The translations under genes were made by a program, and so were the position numbers. The notes below the pieces were generated by a model, which had not been told where the DNA came from, made no database searches, and saw only the letters and a list, made by a program, of their open reading frames with translations. A stretch of 12,612 nucleotides of DNA from CAVLCC01 sp963624975. Its GTDB lineage: Bacteria; Actinomycetota; Coriobacteriia; Coriobacteriales; CADBOM01. The stretch spans positions 1 to 12,612 of the forward strand of contig CAVFRF010000049.1 in NCBI GenBank assembly GCA_963624975.1, written 5' to 3'. Shown here piece by piece: positions 1 through 5,464 of this stretch (the first letter of the stretch is position 1; every line of letters starts with the position of its first letter).

Positions 1-1
1 A

Positions 2-322
2 GTGGCACCACTCGCGCATGATCTTTTTGTCCTCGGGTGGCATCTTTATGGTGATGCCGCATGTGATACCGTTTCGCCCGTCGGTGCCGTCCTTGGGAAT
101 TCCGTAGTACTTGGCATCCTCGTCGCTCATGCCGATGCCAGCAACTTCCGGCTCGCGCGTTACCTCAAAGGGCATGCGTTCTTGGCGCACGCCGATGCGC
201 ACCATGGCTTTGAGCGCGCCCGACATCGTAATGCCTTGTGCACTGAGAACTTTCAGCGCTCGCTCCTTCACTCCCTTGTCCACCGTTAAGCTGATGGCGA
301 CCCTATCGTCCTTTACACTCAT
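2..322 (-). CDS. RelB/DinJ-like ribbon-helix-helix protein, partial (C-terminus off the left edge)
   Basis: The leftward frame is open to the window edge; 107 residues are visible. The N-terminal ~52 residues have the RelB/DinJ antitoxin pattern: a beta strand ending in V14-D15, a helix with K19/E20/R21, the G30-I31 turn, a second helix, then M50-P51-F52. Known members bind operator DNA as dimers and neutralise a RelE/YafQ-type RNase. After a linker, residues 89-106 (ITIKMPPEDKK...) resemble the start of a second RHH module, as in the complete paralogue upstream (354-743), which shares the PF-x3-R-x-P junction. The ATG at 322 is preferred because AGGAG lies 9 bases before it; the in-frame ATG at 331 directly abuts that AGGAG. 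It sits 31 bases behind its paralogue, probably in one operon. Whether a toxin gene follows lies outside the window. Family call fairly sure; antitoxin role inferred. Confidence 0.75.
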   Translation of the reverse strand, partial: MSVKDDRVAISLTVDKGVKERALKVLSAQGITMSGALKAMVRIGVRQERMPFEVTREPEVAGIGMSDEDAKYYGIPKDGTDGRNGITCGITIKMPPEDKKIMREWCH

Positions 323-353
323 CGTTGTCATCTCCTTTTTTTGTCGGGGTTAT

Positions 354-743
354 TTAGTAGGGAAGGCGCATCTCATATGCGCATTGCGTCAGAAACGCGC
401 GCAGCACGACTGTGCCTGGGATGCCGTAGTCGTCGAGCTTTTTCTGGGCTGCGGCGTAGGCGGCGCGGTCGACGCGCATGGACATGTTCACGTCACGCGT
501 TGGCACGTCCGGCCACTCCTCGTCAATCTCGAAGAACCGGCGCATGGTCTCGGTGATGCCGGCATTGTGGAGCTTCGGGTCGCGGTCGATGCGAAACGGC
601 AGCCTGCTACTCTCGACGATGCGTCGCATGAGGTCGTCGGCTCCGTCCTTTAGTGAAATTCCGTTGGCACGAAGAGCGATCTTGGCACGCTCCTTGATGG
701 CCTCGTCGATGACCAGTACCACCTGTTGAACTGTCTTGCTCAT
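354..743 (-). CDS. Tandem (double) RelB/DinJ-like ribbon-helix-helix protein
   Basis: This is a complete 129-residue protein. Residues 5-50 form one RelB/DinJ-type RHH module (V11-I12-D13, G28-I29, L48-P49-F50). Residues 84-129 form a second (R90-V91-D92, G107-I108, L127-P128-Y129). The two align without a gap at a constant offset of 79 residues and share D13/D92, A15/A94, A20/A99, L24/L103, G28/G107, I29/I108 and RLP at 47-49/126-128. Ordinary RelB/DinJ antitoxins are about 80-90 residues with one RHH and a toxin-binding tail. Here the linker (51-83) starts like that tail, but the chain ends at the second LPY. AGGAG lies 6 bases before the ATG. The neighbouring leftward gene (2-322) is a paralogue. 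No RelE/YafQ toxin is visible. A single-chain DNA-binding pseudo-dimer is a reasonable inference; an orphan antitoxin or transcriptional regulator is the alternative. Confidence 0.8.
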   Translation of the reverse strand: MSKTVQQVVLVIDEAIKERAKIALRANGISLKDGADDLMRRIVESSRLPFRIDRDPKLHNAGITETMRRFFEIDEEWPDVPTRDVNMSMRVDRAAYAAAQKKLDDYGIPGTVVLRAFLTQCAYEMRLPY

Positions 744-770
744 GGTTGTCTCCTATCTCTTAGGTTTCTT

Positions 771-834
771 CGGGAAGTTTTCTCCCGTCATACATAGGGT
801 TGGGAATCCTCGACTCATTTCGAAAAAACTTCGA
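771..834. promoter_or_regulatory. Inverted repeats upstream of the tandem-RHH genes (candidate operator)
   Basis: Two short inverted repeats sit just upstream of the leftward gene starting at 743: CGGGA-N7-TCCCG at 771-787 and TCGAA-N5-TTCGA at 820-834. RelB/DinJ-type proteins usually repress their own operon by binding palindromes near the start, so these are the natural operator candidates. No convincing -35/-10 pair was seen on the minus strand here. Confidence 0.3.
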
Positions 835-843
835 CATTTTTTG

Positions 844-868
844 AAAAAATTCTCGGCGGTTGCCGAAA
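844..868 (-). terminator. Leftward intrinsic terminator-like hairpin
   Basis: On the minus strand, TTTCGGC and GCCGAGA (868-862 and 857-851) pair around an AACC loop. A run of six T follows (849-844). This is the shape of a rho-independent terminator reading leftward. No leftward gene precedes it inside the window, so it may insulate the tandem-RHH operon or be an attenuator or relic. Confidence 0.4.
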
Positions 869-1124
869 GGGAAGGACCGTCTCGGGAGGACTGGATGTGA
901 GCAGCATGATGTGACTGCCGGGTAATTTCCTCGACGGTTTTCTTTGCTGCGTTATGCGTTATGAAGAAAAGTCTCATACGGAGCCCTACCTTTTTGAGAC
1001 ACCTATGGAGGTATCTCTGTCATGACTCCGAATCGCTGAGTGACCTATATCTGCCGGTAGAAGGTTAAAAATTTTGGAACAGCCTACGTGAAAAGTACTG
1101 TTACCTCATCCCAACCTTGCGTGT

Positions 1125-1152
1125 TTGACGAGACAGCTCAGTTCGGTAACGT
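1125..1152 (+). promoter_or_regulatory. Possible promoter for the SPQTG surface protein
   Basis: TTGACG (1125-1130) and TAACGT (1147-1152) are spaced 16 bases apart. The -35 matches sigma-70 consensus at 5 of 6 bases and the -10 is weak. Transcription from about 1159 would give a ~170-base leader containing the foldable elements at 1179-1251. Confidence 0.3.
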
Positions 1153-1178
1153 GCTGGCGTGCAAGGGTGGCATGCTCA

Positions 1179-1251
1179 CGCATGGGGCTTATCGGTCAAC
1201 GATTGGCACGCAGACCCATGTGAACGGTCAAAACAGCGATTAAAACGCTGT
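1179..1251 (+). promoter_or_regulatory. Foldable 5' leader, possible structured regulatory RNA
   Basis: By hand, 1179-1186 pairs with 1215-1222 (8 bp, one G-U). That stem encloses an inner stem ATCG/CGAT (1191-1194 with 1200-1203) and an unpaired ACGCAGA on the 3' side (1208-1214). Then ACAGCG (1233-1238) pairs with CGCTGT (1246-1251), followed by ACCTTTTC, which is terminator-like though its U-tract is broken. An alternative pairing is possible: GACC at 1213-1216 can pair with GGTC at 1194-1197 or at 1226-1229. The segment TCACGCATGGGGC resembles the 5' part of c-di-GMP-I riboswitches, but the rest of that consensus is missing. No ligand is claimed. Confidence 0.25.
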
Positions 1252-1328
1252 ACCTTTTCTCGTGTTTATGCGACAATAAGGGAGCTTTTATGCATCGGGT
1301 TCCACCATCCTTGGAAGGAAGGATTCTC

Positions 1329-1940
1329 ATGAAGAAAATCGTAGCCGTCGTTTGCGCGCTCGCATTTGCGCTTGCTATGCCCTGCATGGCATTCGCTGCG
1401 AACAGCCCGTACAACCCGACTCAGACCAAGACCGCGACTTCCGACATGGGTTCTACGCTTACCATCTCGACGTCGTATTCCGGAGACCTGTGGGCCACCG
1501 CCACCAACACCTTTGCATCCAACGTCGTGACCGACGACAACAACGTCGTCATCGGCTCCTTCGAGGTCGGCATCGGCCCGAACGGTACCCACGATTCCGA
1601 CGCGGAGGCGGCCGCATCCAGCCAGTCGTTCAGCTTTAACTTCGCCGTCGACTCCTCTTACAACGGCAAGACCGCAAAGATCTACATCCAGAATGCCGAC
1701 GGCACCGTGACGGTGCAAACCGTCACCGTTCAGAACGGCTCCGTGTATGTGACCCTCACCGGCCTTGCCCAGTACTACACCATCGTGATCGACAAGGCCT
1801 CCGCTGCAACGAACGTCAACGGAAGCTCCACCTCACCGCAGACCGGCGTGAACTTTGCTGGCGGCATCGCCGCTGTTGCCGGGCTTACCGTCGTTGCTGG
1901 CGGCGTTGCCCTTGCCCTTCGCAAGAAGGTCAACGAGTAA
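1329..1940 (+). CDS. Secreted SPQTG-type cell-wall-anchored surface protein
   Basis: This 203-residue protein has a classical signal peptide (MKK, hydrophobic core 4-19, probable cleavage after A21-F22-A23). A Ser/Thr/Asn/Asp-rich, beta-looking ectodomain follows. The C-terminal sorting signal is S169-P-Q-T-G173, a hydrophobic segment (about 177-197) and an R198-K-K tail. Sortases cut between T and G and join the protein to cell-wall peptidoglycan; SPxTG/PPxTG motifs are known class B sortase substrates in Clostridioides difficile. The sortase lies directly downstream, so the pairing is probably dedicated. GGAAGGA lies 5 bases before ATG 1329. An in-frame ATG at 1290 also has a good site (AAGGGAG, 5-base spacing) and would add 13 residues before the signal peptide. 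The ectodomain matches no family I recognise; adhesion or surface-coat function would be guesswork. Confidence 0.85.
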   Translation: MKKIVAVVCALAFALAMPCMAFAANSPYNPTQTKTATSDMGSTLTISTSYSGDLWATATNTFASNVVTDDNNVVIGSFEVGIGPNGTHDSDAEAAASSQSFSFNFAVDSSYNGKTAKIYIQNADGTVTVQTVTVQNGSVYVTLTGLAQYYTIVIDKASAATNVNGSSTSPQTGVNFAGGIAAVAGLTVVAGGVALALRKKVNE

Positions 1941-1966
1941 GTCCCGATTTTGCTCTAGACGATAGG

Positions 1967-2000
1967 AGAAGGGCCTGTGTTCACGGGCCCTTCTTCTTGT
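1967..2000 (+). terminator. Intrinsic terminator after the surface-protein gene
   Basis: AGAAGGGCC (1967-1975) pairs perfectly with GGCCCTTCT (1986-1994), and a T-rich run TCTTGTGTTT follows. It lies 27 bases after the stop codon and before the sortase gene. It could lower sortase and LCP expression relative to the abundant substrate, since no clear promoter is seen between it and the sortase start. Confidence 0.75.
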
Positions 2001-2046
2001 GTTTCCAGCCTTGTTGCGGGGACCGAGTTTGCAGTAAGGAGCACCC

Positions 2047-2889
2047 TTGGCCGAAGAGAACGAACAGACGACTCCTGTAGCCGAGGAGCATATGCCCAAG
2101 CATGCAAAGGATCCGTCTCCTGGCGACGGCAAGAAAAAGGTGCAGATCAGGGTCCTCAAGGTCATCCTCGTCGTGCTCATCGTTGCCATCGTGGGCATTT
2201 CCGCGTTCTTGGGGTACCAATGGTGGAAGATGACGAATGCTGCAAGTGGTGCGGCGGACGTGCCGGGGGAGGTCGAGAAGACCGTCCTCCCCGAGAACCC
2301 GGTGGACTTCGACGCGCTCAAGGCCGAGAACCCCGATATCTATGCGTGGATCACCATTCCGGGCACCGAGGTGAACTACCCGGTCGTGCAGTCTCCCACT
2401 GATGACTTCTACTACCTCGACCACGACGTGGACTTCTCCTACGCATGGCAGGGCGCCATCTACTCGGAGATGCAGAATTCCACGAATTTCAGCGACCCGG
2501 TAACGGTCCTCTACGGCCACCAGACCGACGCGAACACCATGTTCACGTCGCTGCACTATTTCGAGGACCCGGATTTCTTCGCCGAACACGATACGATCAC
2601 GGTATACAGCGTGGGCCACGTGCGCACCTATTATGTGATCAGCGCCTACCAGTTCGATGACAGGCATATCTTGAATTCCTACGACTTCTCGAACCCGGAT
2701 GTTCTGGCAGACTACTACGACTATGTCTGCAATCCCAACTCCCTCGTCATGAACGTGCGCGAGGACGCCCATCTGGAAACCACCGATCAGATTATCCAGC
2801 TCAGCACGTGCCTGAGCCGGACCGACAGTTCGAATAAGCGATATATCGTCACGGGAGTGCTTGTCGATGACCAACTCGCCAGACAATAG
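2047..2889 (+). CDS. srtB: Class B sortase
   Basis: This 280-residue membrane-bound cysteine transpeptidase anchors surface proteins to the wall by cutting an xPxTG-type signal. The N-terminus has a charged cytoplasmic part and one membrane segment (about 36-58). The extracellular domain follows, with hallmarks of the class B family: NPDIYAWITIPGTEVNYPVVQ-like opening, GAIYSE, then VLYGH with catalytic H158. The TMF and YF segments come next, then LSTC with nucleophile C255 and R265 in NKRYIVTG, completing the His-Cys-Arg triad. The start is TTG at 2047, with AAGGAG 5 bases upstream; the next in-frame ATG (2092, M16) has no better site. The preceding gene encodes a protein ending in SPQTG, the likely substrate. 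The LCP gene begins inside its 3' end, so the two are translationally coupled. Confidence 0.93.
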   Translation: MAEENEQTTPVAEEHMPKHAKDPSPGDGKKKVQIRVLKVILVVLIVAIVGISAFLGYQWWKMTNAASGAADVPGEVEKTVLPENPVDFDALKAENPDIYAWITIPGTEVNYPVVQSPTDDFYYLDHDVDFSYAWQGAIYSEMQNSTNFSDPVTVLYGHQTDANTMFTSLHYFEDPDFFAEHDTITVYSVGHVRTYYVISAYQFDDRHILNSYDFSNPDVLADYYDYVCNPNSLVMNVREDAHLETTDQIIQLSTCLSRTDSSNKRYIVTGVLVDDQLARQ

Positions 2890-3973
2890 CAATACGGAAG
2901 CCACTTCGACGGACCTCGGCGCTGGCGAGGAGGTCTTGATACGAAAGCGGAAGCGCAGCCACCATCGAAGGGATGCCCGCCGCAAGCGTGCGCTTCTCGT
3001 GGCTGCCATCATCTTCGTGGTCGTCCTCGTTATCGGGGGCGGTGCCTTTGCCTTCATCCAGCTCGGCAAGATGTGGGTGACGCAGAACAACCAGATCGGC
3101 ACTGTCGGCACCACGGACAGCGCCGCCTCCTACGACGAGGGCAAGACGGTCAAGTACAACGGGCATACCTACCGGCTGAACGAGAACATGGTCTCCCTCT
3201 GCTTCATGGGCTACGATCTGACGGAGCGTGCAGCCGATGCGGGCAAGAACGGTCAGGCCGATAGCGTCATGGTCATCGCCATGAACCTGGACACCGGCAG
3301 GGTGTGCGCCATTTCGATTCCCCGCGACAGCATGGTCGACGTGGGAGAATACGTGGGGTCGTCCTTCGTCGGCCAGGATCGGATGCAGCTGTGCCTGGCC
3401 TTCAGCTACGGCACGGATGCCGACACGGGCGCCCAGTACACGTCCCGCATTGCCAGCCGCGTTCTGTACGACATTCCGATCAACTACTACTTCGCCCTGA
3501 ACATGGATGGCGTCGCCGAGATCAACGACGCTATCGGCGGCGTTTCCCTCACGGCCCTCGATTCGATTCCCAATACGGGAATCTACGAGGGGGAGGACGT
3601 GGTGCTCTACGGCAAGAAGGCCCTGTCGTATGTGCAGTATCGCAACACGGCCTATCTCGAATCGTCCCTCGATCGCCAGGAACGTCAAAAGCAGTACATC
3701 AGCGCTTTCGCGTCCCAGGCAATCGACCTCGCGAAGCAGAGCATCCCCGATGCGGTGAACCTGTTTCAGGTCGGCATGTCCTATTCCGCCACCAACCTCA
3801 GCGCCCAGGAGGTCACCTACCTCATCACCGAGCTTGTTGGCAAGGACCTGACTTTCGACGTTACCTCCATCGGCGGCGAGATGGTGCAAGGCGACGTGTA
3901 TGCCGAGTTCGAGCTTGACGAGACCAGCGCCTACGAGACGGTCCTGGACGTGTACTACACGCAAGTCGACTAG
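2867..3973 (+). CDS. LytR-CpsA-Psr (LCP) family glycopolymer transferase
   Basis: This 368-residue protein has a basic cytoplasmic N-terminus, one membrane segment (about 41-64) and an extracellular LCP domain. LCP enzymes move undecaprenyl-linked glycopolymers onto peptidoglycan; in some actinobacteria they glycosylate a sortase-anchored protein. Visible family hallmarks are GYD near the domain start, D132 in ADSVMV and R153-D154 in SIPRDS. The late DRQERQ motif (D269, R270, R273, Q274) follows KALSYVQYR. The start chosen is ATG 2867, 9 bases after GGGAG and overlapping the sortase gene by 23 bases; TTG 2861 is too close to that site. The overlap places it in the sortase operon. The acceptor could be the wall or the SPQTG protein, and the glycan could contain rhamnose made by the enzymes further right; both points are inference. 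Confidence 0.9.
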   Translation: MTNSPDNSNTEATSTDLGAGEEVLIRKRKRSHHRRDARRKRALLVAAIIFVVVLVIGGGAFAFIQLGKMWVTQNNQIGTVGTTDSAASYDEGKTVKYNGHTYRLNENMVSLCFMGYDLTERAADAGKNGQADSVMVIAMNLDTGRVCAISIPRDSMVDVGEYVGSSFVGQDRMQLCLAFSYGTDADTGAQYTSRIASRVLYDIPINYYFALNMDGVAEINDAIGGVSLTALDSIPNTGIYEGEDVVLYGKKALSYVQYRNTAYLESSLDRQERQKQYISAFASQAIDLAKQSIPDAVNLFQVGMSYSATNLSAQEVTYLITELVGKDLTFDVTSIGGEMVQGDVYAEFELDETSAYETVLDVYYTQVD

Positions 3974-4071
3974 TGGAAGAAGAGCCGGAAGAGTTCCATT
4001 ACCTGCAAATCACTACCATCACTACGATTGGTGCGAGATGGGTCGCAATTTGGCTGGCAGCTCTATAAATC

Positions 4072-4100
4072 CCGCGACCGTCTGAGCCCGCGCGGTTTTT
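4072..4100 (+). terminator. Intrinsic terminator of the sortase-LCP operon
   Basis: CCGCG (4072-4076) pairs with CGCGG (4091-4095) across a 14-base loop, followed by five T and CTT. It lies about 100 bases past the LCP stop codon. The loop is long, so strength is uncertain. Confidence 0.5.
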
Positions 4101-4102
4101 CT

Positions 4103-4111
4103 TGGTATTAT
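4103..4111 (+). promoter_or_regulatory. Extended -10 promoter for the 100-residue protein
   Basis: TGGTATTAT (4103-4111) fits an extended -10 element (TGn plus a TATAAT-like hexamer, TATTAT). No good -35 is present. Transcription would start near 4118, 30 bases before the ATG at 4148, just after the preceding terminator. An alternative -10 is TATAAA at 4064-4069, but its transcript would begin inside the hairpin. Confidence 0.4.
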
Positions 4112-4147
4112 GGGAACGACGGTATTCCGACGACCAAGGAGGCCACA

Positions 4148-4450
4148 ATGGGACAGAAAGCCGCCGAGGCACTCGAAATCTCCTTCGAGGAGCTTCCCAA
4201 CTACCTACACGCCAACCATTCCGTGTTCATGGACGTCCAGGGTGCTAGCTACTATCTCTCCGACGCAAAAGACAGATACTGGCGCGTGCAGGATACCTCC
4301 AAGCTCAACGACAAGGGCCACTTCGTGGACTGCAGCGAGATGGTCCCGACCGTTGCCGAATTTCTGGAACTCCCGTTCAAAGATGGCAAGTCGGTAAAGG
4401 ATCTGGCTCCCGAGGCCACGTTCTACGCATCTTTGAATCCCGAGGCGTAG
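4148..4450 (+). CDS. Hypothetical protein, 100 residues
   Basis: I do not recognise this family. It is a soluble-looking, acidic 100-residue protein with no signal peptide or membrane segment. The middle is rich in aromatic and charged residues (FMDVQGASYYL, DRYWRVQD), followed by CSEMVPTVAEFLELPF and a hydrophobic end. The start is ATG 4148 with a strong AAGGAGG 5 bases upstream. The frame extends further left to 4028, but that part runs through the terminator and promoter and is unlikely to be translated. It is probably monocistronic, with a promoter just upstream and an inverted repeat just downstream. The good ribosome site, regular codon use and clean borders argue that it is real; its function is unknown. 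Confidence 0.75.
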   Translation: MGQKAAEALEISFEELPNYLHANHSVFMDVQGASYYLSDAKDRYWRVQDTSKLNDKGHFVDCSEMVPTVAEFLELPFKDGKSVKDLAPEATFYASLNPEA

Positions 4451-4491
4451 GGCGAGAATCCCGAAAACTCAACCTGATAATTGAATCGACG

Positions 4492-4535
4492 CTTGACGGC
4501 GTTGCGTAAGCGTTCTCCCGCACAACGCCGTCAAG
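4492..4535. repeat. 13-bp perfect inverted repeat (stem-loop)
   Basis: CTTGACGGCGTTG (4492-4504) and CAACGCCGTCAAG (4523-4535) are perfect inverse complements around an 18-base loop. Neither side has a T-run, so it is not a classical rho-independent terminator. Its place 41 bases after the preceding stop codon suggests an mRNA 3' end stabiliser or a U-tract-less terminator; a protein-binding palindrome is possible. Confidence 0.6.
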
Positions 4536-4636
4536 ATTACGTTCGTGCTACCCGTTCTCCTTCATGGCTACCTGGACGCGCTGTGGTTGATGGCCGCGCT
4601 TCGCTGGATGCCTATGCCTAGTGCTGCATGTATTAA

Positions 4637-4665
4637 TTGACAATTCAATTTCTGCATCCGATAAT
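4637..4665 (+). promoter_or_regulatory. Strong sigma-70-type promoter of the toxin-antitoxin pair, with overlapping palindrome
   Basis: TTGACA (4637-4642) and GATAAT (4660-4665) are exactly 17 bases apart, a near-perfect housekeeping promoter. Transcription would begin near 4672, 27 bases before the antitoxin start. The palindrome AATTG-A-CAATT (4635-4645) overlaps the -35 box and is the natural site for autorepression by the antitoxin. Because the promoter lies after the upstream in-frame ATG at 4621, translation must begin later, at 4699. Confidence 0.75.
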
Positions 4666-4698
4666 GTGGCCATGTTGGCGTTGTTGAAGGGAGACATG

Positions 4699-4944
4699 AT
4701 GTCGACTGCGACGATAGCGCAGACCAGGGACGGATTTTCCAAGATAGTCCGTCAGCTGGAAAGCGGCGAACTGACAGAGCATTACGTTATGAACAGGAAT
4801 CGCGCCGTGGCAAAAATAGTGCCCGTTGAGCCGGTGCATGACGTGTCCAAGCGAATCGGCGCTATGAAGGGAAAGTGGGACGACTTCGATTACGAAAGCT
4901 TCCAGGCGCTTGATGCCGAAATCGCCGATATGATGGGAGCATAG
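4699..4944 (+). CDS. Phd/YefM-family antitoxin
   Basis: This 81-residue protein fits the Phd/YefM fold: an N-terminal STATIAQTRDGFSKIVRQLE segment, then SGELTEHYVMNRNRAVAKIVPV as the beta hairpin. The C-terminal half is acidic and helical and would wrap the toxin. Such proteins bind their own operator and block the partner RNase. Two ATG codons are adjacent (4696, 4699); the second is chosen because GGAG lies 5 bases before it, against 2 for the first. The PIN toxin gene starts 1 base after its stop, the usual coupled antitoxin-toxin order. Confidence 0.85.
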   Translation: MSTATIAQTRDGFSKIVRQLESGELTEHYVMNRNRAVAKIVPVEPVHDVSKRIGAMKGKWDDFDYESFQALDAEIADMMGA

Positions 4945-4945
4945 C

Positions 4946-5350
4946 GTGAAGGTACTGCTCGATACGCATATTGCCATCTGGGCGATTGCCGACTCTCCGA
5001 ATCTGCCGACGGCGGCGCGAAAGGCCATCCTCGATAGCGGGAATGAAATCTACGTGAGCGATGTTTCGGTATGGGAAATAGCGATCAAGTCGGTGGCGAG
5101 GCCCGGCAGCATCCCGTTTGGCTCCGCCGAATTCGCAGAAGCCTGCGTCGAGTCTGGCTACCGATTCCTTTCTATTTCGCGTGATGCCATTATTGCCTAC
5201 GAGAACCTTGATTACGAAGCGGTCGGCGATGCTCATCGAGACCCGTTTGACAGACTCTTATTGGCTCAATCAAAGATGTCCGACATGCTGTTCCTCACGC
5301 ACGACAGTGTTTTGAGGCTTTACAATGAGCCGCATGCGATTATCGTATAG
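4946..5350 (+). CDS. vapC: PIN-domain ribonuclease toxin (VapC-like)
   Basis: This 134-residue PIN-domain protein resembles the Sll0205-like VapC subgroup. The Mg-binding acidic residues are all present: D6 in LLDTH, E44 in SVWEIAIKS, D99 and D102 in RDPFDRLLLAQ, and D120 in LTHD. VapC toxins are endoribonucleases that cut tRNA or rRNA when their antitoxin is lost. The start is GTG, 1 base after the antitoxin stop, with GGGAG overlapping the antitoxin end. All catalytic residues are kept and length is normal, so it looks functional. Codon use is less GC-biased than in the neighbouring rmlB gene, in keeping with a mobile toxin-antitoxin module. Confidence 0.92.
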   Translation: MKVLLDTHIAIWAIADSPNLPTAARKAILDSGNEIYVSDVSVWEIAIKSVARPGSIPFGSAEFAEACVESGYRFLSISRDAIIAYENLDYEAVGDAHRDPFDRLLLAQSKMSDMLFLTHDSVLRLYNEPHAIIV

Positions 5351-5464
5351 TGCCGTCGTTGAGTTGCGAAAGCAGAAGCACGCCGCTCGAGATTGCGCAT
5401 GCTGGGATTTGCAGTCTTCTATCGTGGATGTGGAGAGCGGTCGCGGTTGGGAGGGAAGGCTGGC

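Larger units (their letters stand above)
744..1328. other. Intergenic region of about 585 bases with no convincing gene
   Basis: No reading frame here has both a good ribosome binding site and a recognisable product; the longest (leftward, 753-977, 74 residues) looks random. The stretch is noticeably more AT-rich than the flanking genes. It holds the inverted repeats and leftward hairpin described separately. An imperfect palindrome at 996-1017 (GAGA-c-ACCT/AGGT-a-TCTC with an ATGG loop) is also present. The right half looks like the promoter and leader of the surface-protein gene. Confidence 0.5.

Noticed and set aside
753..977. Leftward 74-residue open frame
   Set aside because: It crosses the terminator-like hairpin and the operator-like palindromes, has no good ribosome site and no recognisable sequence pattern.
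1170..1260. Canonical c-di-GMP-I (GEMM) riboswitch
   Set aside because: The 5' segment resembles the consensus, but the GCAAACC core reads GCTTATC, and the conserved 3' part (GGTAGC...GGGGTTACC) is missing.
1981..3964. Long minus-strand open frames opposite the sortase and LCP genes
   Set aside because: They are antisense to two genes with all family motifs in place, and their products are low-complexity Val/His/Arg-rich sequences typical of GC-rich shadows.
4028..4147. Upstream start at 4028 for the 100-residue protein
   Set aside because: That extension would be coded by the terminator hairpin and promoter; the AAGGAGG site fixes the start at 4148.
4621..4698. Upstream ATG at 4621 as the antitoxin start
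   Set aside because: It precedes the promoter's own transcription start (about 4672) and has no ribosome site; 4699 has both in the right places.
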